From Pseudothermotoga sp. (GTDB lineage Bacteria; Thermotogota; Thermotogae; Thermotogales; DSM-5069): DNA of 64,000 nucleotides. Each line of letters begins with the position of its first letter. The first letter of the stretch is position 1. Under the pieces are notes generated by a model. The model saw nothing but the letters and a program-made list of their open reading frames with translations. It was not told where the DNA came from and ran no database searches. Where the stretch lies: positions 89,137 to 153,136 of the forward strand of contig JANXCS010000005.1 of the NCBI GenBank assembly GCA_025060105.1. The letters run 5' to 3'. Of the stretch, positions 35,319 through 46,700 are shown piece by piece. The position numbers and the translations under genes are program-made.

Positions 35319-35990
35319 TCAAGAGGGATCATGCAAAAAGTACATCAATCCCATAACGAGCAAAGCCGCTGTCTCAAATCTGAATATCGTTTCCCCGAGA
35401 CTGAACAGAGCATACCTTGAACGCAAAAATTCTAACTCCTGCTCTGTAAAATCTCCCTCCGGACCAACGATGATGTTGTTGAATCGAACCGCTTGCTCGA
35501 TCGTCAGTTTTTCTCCAGATTGGTGGAGCACGAACGTTCTTTCTTCAACAGGCAACTTGAAATCGTCAAAAACCTTAACGTCTGGAAACGAACATCTACC
35601 ACACTGTTTAGCTGCGTTGCGAATTATAAGTTCGATTTTCTCGATTTTATCAACGTAAGATCTACTCCTATTCGATGTGTAGATTACAAGCCTAGCTACA
35701 CCCAATTCTACGGCTTTCTCCAAAAGCCATCTGAGTCTCTCCCAGTGCTGTGAAGCGATACACAATGTCATCGGAAGTATCTTGTCTCTCTTTTCTTTAG
35801 ACTCCAAGATCTGTGCGATGGATTCATTTTTGCTTATCTTTGAGATTCGACAGCGGAACAATTTACCCGTTCCATCGGTGGTGAATATCTCTTCTCCTTC
35901 TTTCAATCTCACCACTTTCAAATGTTGTGTCTCGTGTTTGTCGAGTATGAACTTGTCCGATTCCACCCTCCCATAGAACAGATGTGGCAA
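35319..35990 (-). CDS. rsmE: 16S rRNA m3U1498 methyltransferase RsmE
   Basis: 223 aa. SPOUT-fold methyltransferase. N-terminal PUA-like domain (MPHLFYGRVESDKFILDKHETQHLKVVR), then 'QHWERLRWLLEKAVELGVARLV', the SAM-knot motifs 'IIVGPEGDFTEQELEFL' and 'FSLGETIFRFETAALLVMG'. TTG start directly after the serS stop, with GAGGTGA for the ribosome. Confidence 0.94.
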   Translation of the reverse strand: MPHLFYGRVESDKFILDKHETQHLKVVRLKEGEEIFTTDGTGKLFRCRISKISKNESIAQILESKEKRDKILPMTLCIASQHWERLRWLLEKAVELGVARLVIYTSNRSRSYVDKIEKIELIIRNAAKQCGRCSFPDVKVFDDFKLPVEERTFVLHQSGEKLTIEQAVRFNNIIVGPEGDFTEQELEFLRSRYALFSLGETIFRFETAALLVMGLMYFLHDPS

Positions 35991-37271
<1,281 letters not shown>

Positions 37272-37892
37272 TCACTCCTTCACAACGATCTCTACCTTCG
37301 CGTTCGTAGCGTTCATCTCGTCTGTGGCCGTCTTTATCTCGACGGTGTCAGCCCACATCTTCAGATTTTTTTCACGATCCACGAGTACGACGGAACCAGT
37401 CAACCTGATCAAACCCGCCTTTTTGTCGTAGAACAGACTCTTCGCAGAAGCTTCGATGTTTCCCTTGACTATTTGAACCTGCGTGTCTGTTTGAAAAATG
37501 TTTTTGTCCAAGTCAAAAATCAACTTTTCCGTGTTCAGTTGTACAATGTCCGAACTTCCTTCATCTTTTATCTTCGCCTCAACCTTTCCTGAAAGTGTAC
37601 CACTTTTGGTTCTCAGATCGTATTTCAAGTTTGTAGCGGTGGCTTCACCACCATCGAACTCAATGAAGGTCGAGGTTGCGTCGATCAACCTCCATTCGTT
37701 TTGGAGTTTCGACACAACCATAGATTGGCAGGAAAGTTTCAGTTTGTCTTCATCAACTTGAACTTTCACGTTTCCCTCGTAATGGGCTCTGTCTCTTTCT
37801 GGTTTAACGTAGTTTGAAACGATGTGCACAGTCTTTCCAAAGGAAAGGCTCAAGGAAAGCAGAAGCAAAAAGCTCAGAAGGATCTTCTTCAT
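37272..37892 (-). CDS. Exported LptA/OstA-like protein
   Basis: 206 aa. Signal peptide (KKILLSFLLLLSLSLSFGK) and a repetitive beta pattern typical of OstA/LptA beta-jellyroll repeats ('RAHYEGNVKVQVDEDKLKLSCQSMVV', 'YDLRTKSGTLSGKVEAK', 'LFYDKKAGLIRLTGSVVLV'). In diderms LptA bridges lipid transport to the outer membrane. Beside the toga anchor gene it suggests lipid or outer-sheath assembly, although Thermotogae are not known for classical LPS. Inference beyond the fold is weak. Confidence 0.82.
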   Translation of the reverse strand: MKKILLSFLLLLSLSLSFGKTVHIVSNYVKPERDRAHYEGNVKVQVDEDKLKLSCQSMVVSKLQNEWRLIDATSTFIEFDGGEATATNLKYDLRTKSGTLSGKVEAKIKDEGSSDIVQLNTEKLIFDLDKNIFQTDTQVQIVKGNIEASAKSLFYDKKAGLIRLTGSVVLVDREKNLKMWADTVEIKTATDEMNATNAKVEIVVKE

Positions 37893-37898
37893 CCATTT

Positions 37899-39050
37899 TC
37901 ACCGTCCCATCATGAAGATCAGTGCTAGCAGGCCAATGGCCACGCCAGCGCCTCCGATGATGTAAGCCATGTTCAGATTGGATTCGAGGGTTTTGTTTTT
38001 ACTCTCAAGTTCTTCAATCTTTTTCTGAAACCTGGAAAGATCGAGCGATGCCAAATTTTTCTCCAAATTCCTCAAATTTTCTTCAATCTTTGAAGCTCTT
38101 TGAGCCAGTTCGTTCAACTGACCCTTGAGTTCTTGAACTTGCTGCTTGGAAGCGAAGCCTTCCAACGTTGCGAGACGTGCTTGAACTTCTTGAAGCTGTT
38201 GTTTGAGTTTGTTCACCTCTTCCGCTCTGTCCGTCAATTCTTTTTTCTGTAAAGCAAGCTCGTTCTGCATACTTTTCAATGTGAAATTGATCTTACCTTC
38301 AGAGGCAGATATCTTTTGATCTATCAAGTTTGTGAAGGCGTTGAGTTCATTCTTTGTCGATCCCTTAAAACTCGCTAGATCGCTGGAAGTTTGATCCAAT
38401 TTTTTTGCCAGTGTGTCTAGCGAGATTTTTAAAGCAGAAAGTTGCTGTGAAAGGTTCGCGATCTGGTTCTTTATGTTCGTTTGTTCGCTTGAAAGTGTTT
38501 CCAAACTGCTCTGCTGCGATTGAACTTGCTTGAACAAATCCGAGCTCAGTTTTTCGACCGCATCAACCCTCGCTGACAAAGCGTCGATTTTACCCAATTG
38601 AGTTTCTTGGGCTTTTATATAGTCTAAGAGCTGTTTCTGCAGTTGAGAGAATAGTTCTTGCGAAAGCTTACCGATTTGATTTTGAAGGCTCACCGTTGCG
38701 TTCTCGATTTCTCTCAACCTTTGATCGTAAGTTTTATAGGCTGCCTCGAGGCCTGCTGTTTTCGCAAAAATTTCTTTTTGAGCATCACCGAGTGCCGATA
38801 GCCTCTTCGACAGTTCGTCCAGCTGAAAATTCTTGATCGTTCTGTATATGTACTGTGCGATGTCGAATCTGGTGGTCAACAGTCCTCCTCTGAAGTTACC
38901 GTTTTCGTCCAGTTCCATGATTTTGTTTTCGATCACAAAGGACACAGGAATGTAGATATCCAAGACAGGTGAAACATCCTTTATGCTCACCTGAGCGATG
39001 AGTAAACAGTTCATCATCAATAATGTGAGCACAAACGAGGCTTTCTTCAC
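37899..39050 (-). CDS. Toga outer-membrane anchor protein, Omp-alpha-like
   Basis: 383 aa. Signal peptide, an SLH-like domain (about 25-75, 'FVIENKIMELDENGNFRGGLLTTRFDIAQYIYRTI'), an extended coiled coil (about 80-355, heptad-like, rich in Gln/Leu/Lys), and a C-terminal membrane segment (NMAYIIGGAGVAIGLLALIFMM) ending in GR. This matches Omp-alpha of Thermotoga, a rod-like spacer holding the toga. GTG 39050 is used because GGAGGTG lies 7 bases upstream; this leaves a 1-base gap after the PEGA gene. Likely coexpressed with the PEGA and LptA-like proteins. Confidence 0.88.
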   Translation of the reverse strand: MKKASFVLTLLMMNCLLIAQVSIKDVSPVLDIYIPVSFVIENKIMELDENGNFRGGLLTTRFDIAQYIYRTIKNFQLDELSKRLSALGDAQKEIFAKTAGLEAAYKTYDQRLREIENATVSLQNQIGKLSQELFSQLQKQLLDYIKAQETQLGKIDALSARVDAVEKLSSDLFKQVQSQQSSLETLSSEQTNIKNQIANLSQQLSALKISLDTLAKKLDQTSSDLASFKGSTKNELNAFTNLIDQKISASEGKINFTLKSMQNELALQKKELTDRAEEVNKLKQQLQEVQARLATLEGFASKQQVQELKGQLNELAQRASKIEENLRNLEKNLASLDLSRFQKKIEELESKNKTLESNLNMAYIIGGAGVAIGLLALIFMMGR

Positions 39051-39051
39051 G

Positions 39052-40461
39052 TCAATCACCTCCTATTCTGATGTAAACGACCTTCGATGGCTCGGCCATC
39101 GTTTCTCTTTCCCACCCAACGGTGCCTACTTTCCGAACGCCAGGTTTCACTGGATAGAATAACACAGGAGAAAGGCCCACAAATTCGTTGTCCACTTGGC
39201 ATTCAACCACGGCGTCACTGAAGATGCACAAATAAGCGATCCCTTCTGGAGAAAAGGTGTACAACTTGCCAGCCAAAAATTCTATCGTCCTTTCCCTTTC
39301 ACCAATTCTGATCGTGTGAAAGCCCTCGGGTAAGTAAATCAACGCTGGGGGTCTCTGTGTGACGCCTTCCACAGTGTAGATGGTCTTTCTATCTCCCAAA
39401 AGCAAGATGGTTGCAACGTTGAAGTCGACGTCGATTTTTTCATCCTTTGAAAGATCTATGAGTCCCATCCATCGTTTTTCACCCAATCTTGCCTCGACCA
39501 GATGTACGCCTTGGGAAAGTTTCACACTCGTCGGACCGCGCCCCACACTTTTTCCATCGACGAAGATCATGGCCTCTGCTGGAGCGATCACGTTGAGTCT
39601 ATTTAACTTCGGTTCGAGCGGAACATAAACATAGTTCATTCCTTGTTTAAGCTCGACCTTCATGATCTTTTCTTCGTAACCTGCTGCTTTGACTGTGATG
39701 ATTTTCTCACCAAGTGAGAGATTATCAAAACTGGCAGGTTGTCTTTTACTTTCTCCATCCAGTGACACTATCGCGTGGGGTGGACTCGCCTGAACGAGCA
39801 GCCTTGCACTGGGCGTGAGGGAAAATTCGAGATATTGTTCTTCGTCCAAGGAGATTTGAACTTTTTCGACACTGGTGAAAAAGTCATTCGCTTCAAGCTT
39901 GAAACTGTACTCACCGGCGGGTAATTCCACGCTCAGCGGAGTTTCACCCAGGTAACTTCCATTTGCCCATACTCTCGATGGAGGGTTCGAATTGATGTGC
40001 ACTGTTGGTGTTTTGGCGAGCACAATTTGTAGTTTTTTCTTCTCATGAGGTTGCAGTGCCACGGACCTTTTCACTCTGCAGAAACCTTCTTTTTGTAACA
40101 CGATTTCGTAGTCTTTAGGTTCCAACTGCAACTCGATCGGTGTTGAACCTACCTGTTTGCCATCGATCCACACAGTAGCACCGGAAGGTTCAGTGAAGAT
40201 CTGGAGGTTCGATGCGGCGATGAGGTTTATGAAGTGGCTTTTTTCTGAATCTTGCAGAAGTATCGATTTGCTGATGTAACCAGGCTTGACGAAAGTTAGG
40301 GTTGCTGGTAAACTCACATCAATCTCAGCCACACCGTTCCTGTCGGTGACGGCAAGTAAGATCGAGCCGAGTCTCACCTCGACGTTCGGCACGTTCGTAA
40401 CGATGGTGATGGCTAAACAGATCTGAGCGCCCAAAAGTAATGGGATCAAGAACTTCTGCAC
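39052..40461 (-). CDS. Exported PEGA-repeat protein
   Basis: 469 aa. Signal peptide, then at least four PEGA-type repeats: 'FTEPSGATVWIDGKQVGSTPIELQLEPKDYEI', 'NPPSRVWANGSYLGETPLSVELPAGEY', 'SPPHAIVSLDGESKRQPASFDNLSLGEK' and 'APAEAMIFVDGKSVGRGPTSVKLSQGVH'. PEGA domains are surface beta modules; a scaffold or adhesin role in the envelope is plausible. GTG start; overlaps the marR end by 16 bases and leads into the toga anchor gene. Confidence 0.88.
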   Translation of the reverse strand: MQKFLIPLLLGAQICLAITIVTNVPNVEVRLGSILLAVTDRNGVAEIDVSLPATLTFVKPGYISKSILLQDSEKSHFINLIAASNLQIFTEPSGATVWIDGKQVGSTPIELQLEPKDYEIVLQKEGFCRVKRSVALQPHEKKKLQIVLAKTPTVHINSNPPSRVWANGSYLGETPLSVELPAGEYSFKLEANDFFTSVEKVQISLDEEQYLEFSLTPSARLLVQASPPHAIVSLDGESKRQPASFDNLSLGEKIITVKAAGYEEKIMKVELKQGMNYVYVPLEPKLNRLNVIAPAEAMIFVDGKSVGRGPTSVKLSQGVHLVEARLGEKRWMGLIDLSKDEKIDVDFNVATILLLGDRKTIYTVEGVTQRPPALIYLPEGFHTIRIGERERTIEFLAGKLYTFSPEGIAYLCIFSDAVVECQVDNEFVGLSPVLFYPVKPGVRKVGTVGWERETMAEPSKVVYIRIGGD

Positions 40462-40871
40462 TTTTCCATCTCTTCCTTGAGTTGATTGAGGAGTTTGAGC
40501 AGTTCAGAGGCTCTGTGTTCTCCCATTTTTTGTAACACTTTTCCGACGAACTCCACCCTTCTCTCGATAACACTCTCAATGATCTTTTTCCCTTCGTTCG
40601 TAACGAAAATCATGTAGATCCTTTTGTCCACACCGCGTTTTCTTTCAACGTAACCGGCAGACTCGAGTCGTTTTACAATACCGCTCAGAGTACTCTTGGC
40701 GATACCCAAAGCTTGGCTCAGATCGACCATTTTCATCGGTCCTCTGAAATAAAGCCTCTGAAGCAGATCGAACTGTGCTGCAGTGATGGGATAGTCTCTC
40801 AAAACGAGTCTGCCTTCCACCTTGATGGTGAAGCAAATCTCTCTCAACAGCTTCTCAACATCTCTCTTCAA
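40446..40871 (-). CDS. MarR-family transcriptional regulator
   Basis: 141 aa, normal MarR. Winged helix visible in 'TAAQFDLLQRLYFRGPMKMVDLSQALGIAKSTLSGIVKRLESAGYVERKRGVDKRIYMIFVT', with dimerisation helices at both ends. TTG 40871 overlaps the rsmI stop, with GGAGGG upstream. First of the marR-PEGA-Omp-alpha-LptA block, so it may govern envelope genes. No clear palindrome was found nearby. Confidence 0.92.
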   Translation of the reverse strand: MKRDVEKLLREICFTIKVEGRLVLRDYPITAAQFDLLQRLYFRGPMKMVDLSQALGIAKSTLSGIVKRLESAGYVERKRGVDKRIYMIFVTNEGKKIIESVIERRVEFVGKVLQKMGEHRASELLKLLNQLKEEMEKCRSS

Positions 40872-41548
40872 GATTTTTCCCTCCCCCTCAAATTGACAGC
40901 CACAGTTATCTCACCCTTCGAATCTTTGAACAATTCCAACGCTTCGCTGATTTTACCTCTGTAGAGTTGTTGAAACATCTTAGTCATCTCTCTACCAACG
41001 AATATCTCACAATCTCCGAAGATTTCCAACATATCCTTGAAAGTTGCTTGTAGCCTACCGGCCGATTCGAAGAAGATCAAGACCATTTTTTTCCCCTTCA
41101 GCTCTCTGAAAAGCTTTCTCCTCTTCTTACCACGTGGCAAAAATCCAACGAAAAGAAGCCGAGAAGTGTCGAAGCCACACAAAGACATGGCACACGTGAG
41201 TGCGCTCGGTCCAGGCATAATGTCGAGCTCTATACCTTTCCTCCAACATGCATCTACAAGGTGTCCTCCAGGATCTGCCACCGATGGCATGCCAGAATCG
41301 GTCACCAAGCATACCTTTTTCCCTTCGTTGAGAAGGTTCAGGATCATAGGTATGCTCTTAGTTTGGTTGTGCACACCGTAAGAGATGAGTTGTTTTCCTT
41401 CTATTCTATAGAACTTGAGCAGCTTCGAAGTCCTTCTGGTATCTTCTGCAAGCACAACATCCGCTTCACGTAAAGCTTTGATCGCTCTTATACTCATATC
41501 GAGCATGTTACCTATCGGCGTGCCAACGATCGTCAATTTGCCGGGCAA
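40868..41548 (-). CDS. rsmI: 16S rRNA 2'-O-ribose C1402 methyltransferase RsmI
   Basis: 226 aa. Tetrapyrrole-methylase-like fold: KLTIVGTPIGNMLDMSIRAIKAL, AEDTRR, CLVTDSGMPSVADPGG, MPGPSALTCAMSLCGF, LFVGFLPR, IFFESAGRL, GREMTK. It methylates the decoding-site cytidine. TTG 41548 has GGAGGGACA upstream. It overlaps the lipoate-ligase end by 16 bases. Confidence 0.95.
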   Translation of the reverse strand: MPGKLTIVGTPIGNMLDMSIRAIKALREADVVLAEDTRRTSKLLKFYRIEGKQLISYGVHNQTKSIPMILNLLNEGKKVCLVTDSGMPSVADPGGHLVDACWRKGIELDIMPGPSALTCAMSLCGFDTSRLLFVGFLPRGKKRRKLFRELKGKKMVLIFFESAGRLQATFKDMLEIFGDCEIFVGREMTKMFQQLYRGKISEALELFKDSKGEITVAVNLRGREKS

Positions 41549-42270
41549 ACGAACTGTCCCTCCCTTTTGTAAACCTGGTCCAGCAGTGCTTGGTTGAGTT
41601 TGAAATGCTCGACTGGTCCAAATACTTTAGAGAACGACTCGATCAAACTTTCCACAAGCTTTTCAAATGACACATCAGATATCTCTTGAAGACCGGTGAA
41701 TTTATCTTTTAAATCTTCTGGTTTCAAATTCAAGCATCGTGCGTATTCCTCAAAGTGAGATCTCAACAGTATCGAACCGTGTTCGAGTATGAAATCCTTG
41801 GTCCTCATCTGAGCACTTCCTACAATTTTTTTACCATTCAGAGAAAGTTCGTACGTGGAGGTAACTTCGAAACATGCGGGGCTTTCCGCGAGGATCTTCT
41901 TTCTTGATTCTATCGATACTGAAAAATCGAGGTTTTTCAGAGCCTCAGCGATCCTCTCACTGACCATCAAATGAAATTGTTGCAAACTCTTCTTCATGAA
42001 CTCGTGTGGAGCGGGAACTACGACGGTGTAAGTCAATTCATCCCAATGCAACACTGCTCTACCACCTGTTGGTCTCATCACGCATTCGATGCCAGCTTGT
42101 TCCATATAATTCAAATTCAAGCTCACCCGTCTTTGATGTCTCCCAAGCGAAAGAGTTGGTCTTGCCCAAGTGTAGAGTCTGAGCAAAGGTTCTTTCACGT
42201 TCTCAGCGAGTACCACATCCAATGCCATGTTAGTCTTCCCAGGAAAATTCCACGTTTTCAGCAACAACAT
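41533..42270 (-). CDS. Lipoate-protein ligase A family protein
   Basis: 245 aa from ATG 42270, which has GAGGAGAGAG upstream. Biotin/lipoate ligase fold: FPGKTNMALD near the start, 'ARPTLSLGRHQ', 'CVMRPTGGRAVLHWDELTYTVVVP', 'GKKIVGSAQMRTKDFILEHGSILL' with the lysine of KKIVGSAQ. Attaches lipoate or octanoate to acceptor proteins; a pure transferase role is not excluded. Lies between rsmG and rsmI. Confidence 0.88.
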   Translation of the reverse strand: MLLLKTWNFPGKTNMALDVVLAENVKEPLLRLYTWARPTLSLGRHQRRVSLNLNYMEQAGIECVMRPTGGRAVLHWDELTYTVVVPAPHEFMKKSLQQFHLMVSERIAEALKNLDFSVSIESRKKILAESPACFEVTSTYELSLNGKKIVGSAQMRTKDFILEHGSILLRSHFEEYARCLNLKPEDLKDKFTGLQEISDVSFEKLVESLIESFSKVFGPVEHFKLNQALLDQVYKREGQFVCPAN

Positions 42271-42281
42271 ACTCTCTCTCC

Positions 42282-42950
42282 TCAAAGTGGTCGCTTGATG
42301 ATCTTTCTCGTTTCTCTTGGGTAGATCGGATCCGTTGGCAACAACTTCCTAAATTTTAAAAGCACCCTGTTTTCACCCATGAATAACTTGTACTCAATTT
42401 TCTCTTCGAGCTGGACATTCAAAACTTTCAAAGCGTTCCTCGATTCTTTCATCTCTTCCATCCAATTTGGACCTTTGTACAACAGCAGGATTCCTTCCAC
42501 CTTGCAAAAGGGAACACAGAGCTCCAGAAGGACCCTCAAGGGTGCCACAGCCCTCGCAGTAACGTAGTCAAAAGCTTCTCTAAAAGTTTCTCCAAGAGAT
42601 TCAACTCTTGAACAGACCACTTCAACATTTTTCAGATTCAACTTCTCGACGGTTTTCTCCAACCAAATCGTCTTTTTTCTCGAAGAATCCACCAAAACAC
42701 TTTTCACAGGATAGACTATGGAAAGTATCAAACCGGGAATTCCTCCACCGGTGCCTACATCTAGCAAGTTTCCCTGGAGCATCTTCGTTGGTAACAAGAC
42801 ATCTGCAACGTGTTTGTGAACGGCCTCTTCGAACTCTTCAATACCCGACAAATTCATCGGTGCTTCAAGCAGTAGTGACAGATATTCAACGATCAATTTC
42901 GCTCTTTCTTCACTCAGTGAGATGCCGTAGCTTGTCAATATCGACTTCAT
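42282..42950 (-). CDS. rsmG: 16S rRNA m7G527 methyltransferase RsmG
   Basis: 222 aa from ATG 42950, 1 base after the phosphoesterase stop; longer frames overlap that gene. Rossmann methyltransferase: 'LLDVGTGGGIPGLILSIVYPVKSVLVDSSRKKTIWLEKTV' and 'FDYVTARAVAPLRVLLELC', the GidB signatures. Short N-terminal helical domain (SILTSYGISLSEERAKLIVEY). No good ribosome binding site, so it may be translated by coupling. Confidence 0.92.
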   Translation of the reverse strand: MKSILTSYGISLSEERAKLIVEYLSLLLEAPMNLSGIEEFEEAVHKHVADVLLPTKMLQGNLLDVGTGGGIPGLILSIVYPVKSVLVDSSRKKTIWLEKTVEKLNLKNVEVVCSRVESLGETFREAFDYVTARAVAPLRVLLELCVPFCKVEGILLLYKGPNWMEEMKESRNALKVLNVQLEEKIEYKLFMGENRVLLKFRKLLPTDPIYPRETRKIIKRPL

Positions 42951-42951
42951 C

Positions 42952-43707
42952 TTATCGTACAAAAAACTCGACTTTTCCTTTTCCCATGTCATAACTTTCA
43001 CCGAGTGCCAGAACGAGGGCCAACTCTAATGGAAGTCCAGCTTTCACGATCCTCTCACACACACTTTTCACATCGTATTTCACTCTCACAAATTGGTGAT
43101 CTATCACGCCTCTTTCCACGTTCAATAGAAGATAACACGATTTGTTATCACCATCTTTCGGTCGACCCACACTACCACAGTTGAAGAAAAGCTTTCCAAA
43201 ACAATACTTCGCCATCGGTAAGTGTGTGTGCCCACTCACAACGACATCTTCTTCGAAACTTTTCGCCAATTCTTCAAACCTTTTTGAAGGTGTGTTTGGT
43301 GTGACATACTCGTACAGTTCATCTAGTGGGCTGGCATGCACTAGAAGGATCCTTACACCTTCAATCTCTATACTCAATCTTTTTGGAAGCCCCCTGAGGA
43401 AGTGTTTTGTTTCAACCTTTGTGTTTTCTATCGTCCAGTTGAGTGAGATATCTCCAACTTCAGATTCCCTACCGGGTTTGTATTCGCAACCGCAACTTGA
43501 CTTCTCATGACCAACGGCATCATCGTAGTTCCCCGCAACGCAGGGATATCTCGAAATGACCTTCACGACTTCATCTGGGTCTGGTCCGTATCCGACGATG
43601 TCTCCAAGACAATAAATCGCATCGACTTTCCTTTCACTGGCATCTTTCAAAACAGCTTCCAACGCCGACAAATTGGCGTGCACATCGCCGATGAAAGCGA
43701 TCCTCAT
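42952..43707 (-). CDS. Calcineurin-like metallophosphoesterase
   Basis: 251 aa. Metal motifs: RIAFIGDVHANLSAL, LGDIVGYGPDPDEV, VAGNYDDAV, LLVHASPLDELYEY, VVSGHTHLPMAKYC, NCGSVGRPKDG. This is the YfcE/MJ0936-like pattern of small phosphodiesterases; substrate unknown. AAGGAGG before its ATG. A Cys-rich stretch (SSCGCEYK) in the middle is unusual. Confidence 0.88.
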   Translation of the reverse strand: MRIAFIGDVHANLSALEAVLKDASERKVDAIYCLGDIVGYGPDPDEVVKVISRYPCVAGNYDDAVGHEKSSCGCEYKPGRESEVGDISLNWTIENTKVETKHFLRGLPKRLSIEIEGVRILLVHASPLDELYEYVTPNTPSKRFEELAKSFEEDVVVSGHTHLPMAKYCFGKLFFNCGSVGRPKDGDNKSCYLLLNVERGVIDHQFVRVKYDVKSVCERIVKAGLPLELALVLALGESYDMGKGKVEFFVR

Positions 43708-43746
43708 TCCTCTTGAACCTCCTTAAGATTATTCTACTGGCTTTTT

Positions 43747-46700
43747 TTAAAAGAGGCTGATTTGTTCCTTCTCAGGTAAGCCTTCTAGCTCAACGTACCT
43801 TTTGAAGACGTCTAGGTGGGCTTTGTTGAGTTTAGTTCGCTTCAAGATATCTTCGAGACTACTGAAAGGTTTTTCTTTCCTTGCACGAATTATGGACTCC
43901 GCGACGTTGTCTCCCAAATTCGGAAGTTTGTTGAACGGTATGCGCAGCTTATTGTTTTCAATGAGGAACAGTCGAGCGTGGGATTTGTTTATGTTGGGTG
44001 GCAAGAAGGAAAAACCACGTGCGAACATTTCAAGCATCACTTCGAGTGTGGTCTCTGCGGCTTTATCGCGGACATCTTTTTCGCTGACGGTGGAGAGTTC
44101 CACCAACCTCTTTCTGATCAGTTCTGGCCCATGCAAAGCTGCATCTATGTCGAACTCTTCACCTTTCAACGTGAAAAATGCGGCGTAGAAGGCCAGTGGA
44201 TAGTGAACTTTGAAGTAGGCGATCCTGAAAGCCATACTCACGTATGCTGCCGCGTGAGCTTTTGGAAAGAGATACTTTATACGCTTGCACGATTCGATGT
44301 ACCACTCAGGTACGTTCAGTTCACGCATGAGCTTTTCGTCTTCTTCACTCAATCCCTTACCTTTCCTGACGTTTTCCATGATTTTGAAAGCCTTAGAGGC
44401 ATTCATTCCCATCTTTATCAAATAGTTCATGATGTCATCTCTACAAGCTATGACATCGGAGAGGGTTGCTTTTCCTTGTTCTATCCAATCTCTCGCATTG
44501 TTGAGCCAAACGTCCGTACCGTGTGACAAACCGGATATTCTCACCAAATCGGCGAAGGTCTTCGGGCGCGTTTCTGTGAGCATGCCTCTAACGAACTGAG
44601 TACCGAATTCCGGTATCCCTAGAGTACCAACATCTGTGCGGTTATCCAAATCCTGCGGGGTTATACCGAGTGGTTCGAGGCTCGAAAAGATCTTGAGCGT
44701 TTTTCCATCGTTCATTGGTATGGTCATCGGATCTACACCGGTCAGATCTTTTAGAATTTTCACGAACGTGGGATCATCGTGTCCAAGTGCATCTATCTTT
44801 ACAAGATCGTCATGTATGGATTCGTAGTCGAAGTGTGTCGTGAACACTTTCGCTTCTTTCGTGTTCGCTGGGTACTGAATAGGTGTGAAATCGTAAACTT
44901 CAAACTCTTTGGGTATGATCATGAGACCTCCAGGGTGTTGACCTGTGGTCCTCTTCACACCGGTGATCGCCGCGGCGAGTCGTTCCGCTTCCGCTTTTCT
45001 CACCTTTCTTCCAAGTTTCTCCTCGTAAGCTTTCACAAATCCATAAGCCGTTCTCGAAGCTATGGTGTTGATCGTACCGGCCCTATAGACGTAGTTCTTG
45101 CCGAAGAGTTCTTCCACGAACTTGTGTGCTTCATCTTGATAATCTCCAGAGAAATTGAGATCTATATCGGGTGCCTTGTCACCTTCAAACCCCATGAAAG
45201 TTTCGAACGGTATATCCTGTCCATTGCGATCAAGCATAGAGCCACATCTTGGACAATTCTTCTCAGGTAGATCGAAACCTGAACCGTAATGACCAGAATC
45301 GTCGAACTCGATGTAACGGCATTGCTTGCAGTAATGGTGTGGTGGGAGTGGATTCACCTCAGTTATTCCCAGCAGGTATGCAACGAGTGAGGAACCTACA
45401 GAGCCACGCGATCCCACCACGTAGCCATCCGAAAGGGATTTGTCAACCATCCTCTTGGCGATCAGGTAGAGAACGGCGTAACCGTGATTTATTATCGCGT
45501 TGAGTTCTTTCTCGAGCCTCTTTTGAACCGCTTCTGGTAAAGGATCTCCATAGATTTCCTTGGCTCTCTGCAAAGTCATTTGTTTGATCTGTTCTTCGGC
45601 ACCTTCTATCTTTGGTGTGCGAAGTTTTCTTTCGAGAGGCACGATAGCCTCAACGCTGTCGGCGATTTGGACCGGATTCTTCACTACCACATCGTACGCT
45701 TTGCGCTCATCTTCGAGTATCTCCATCGCTGATCGGATCATTTCTTCAGTCGTCCTCAGATAAGCTCTCGGTTGTTCTTGGATCGTATCATTCTGAGGAG
45801 CCATGAGGACCTTCCTTACTTTCTCATCTTCTGGGTCCAAGAAGTGTACATCACCCGTCATCACCACGGGTATCTTCAATTTATCTCCTATTTCATAGAG
45901 TTTTCTGTAGATCTGCTTCAACCTCTCACGAGTTAATGCAAGTTCACCGTTTGTGCTGAGAAGGTCCAAAGGCATAATCTCGATGAAATCATAGAACGAT
46001 GCAGTTTCCTCTATCTCTTCATCACTGGCTCCAGCCAAGATTTCTTGCACCAGTTCACCAGCGATGCAAGCACTGCCCACAAGCAACCCGGCTCGCATAG
46101 TTTGGAGCTCACTTTTTGGTATCCTCGGTACACTGTAAAAATACTTCACATGTGCGTTCGAAACGAGCTTGTAGAGGTTCTTGAGCCCTTCCTTATTTTG
46201 AACGAGGATGGTCGCGTGGAACGGTTTTGATTGCGTAACGAGAGACTCTTTGTGGACGGACTCGATTTGTTTGAAGCTTTTTATGCCTCTTTCCTCAAGG
46301 ATTTTCAAAAGTTCCAAGAAAACTCTCGCGGTGACCTTCGCGTCATCCAACGCTCTGTGGTGTTTGAAAGAACCTATTTTGAAGTGTGAAACGAGTTTTT
46401 CTAAATTATAGCTAGACAGTTTCACCAACCTTTTTGCCAACGCCAGCGTGTCTATGACAGGGAGATTCCATTCAACACCACAGATCCTTTTTGCATGATA
46501 TCTGAGGAATCTGTAATCGAAGTTGGCATTGTGAGCCACAAGAACGCTACCTTCACAGAACTTCAAAAATTTTGGTAACACTTCCTCTAAAGGAGGTTGA
46601 TCTTGGAGCATCTCATCAGTGATACTCGTGAACTGAACTGTGAAAGAATCGAGTTTTTCCTTGGGTCTAACCAAGGTGTGAAATTCATCAGATATCTCTC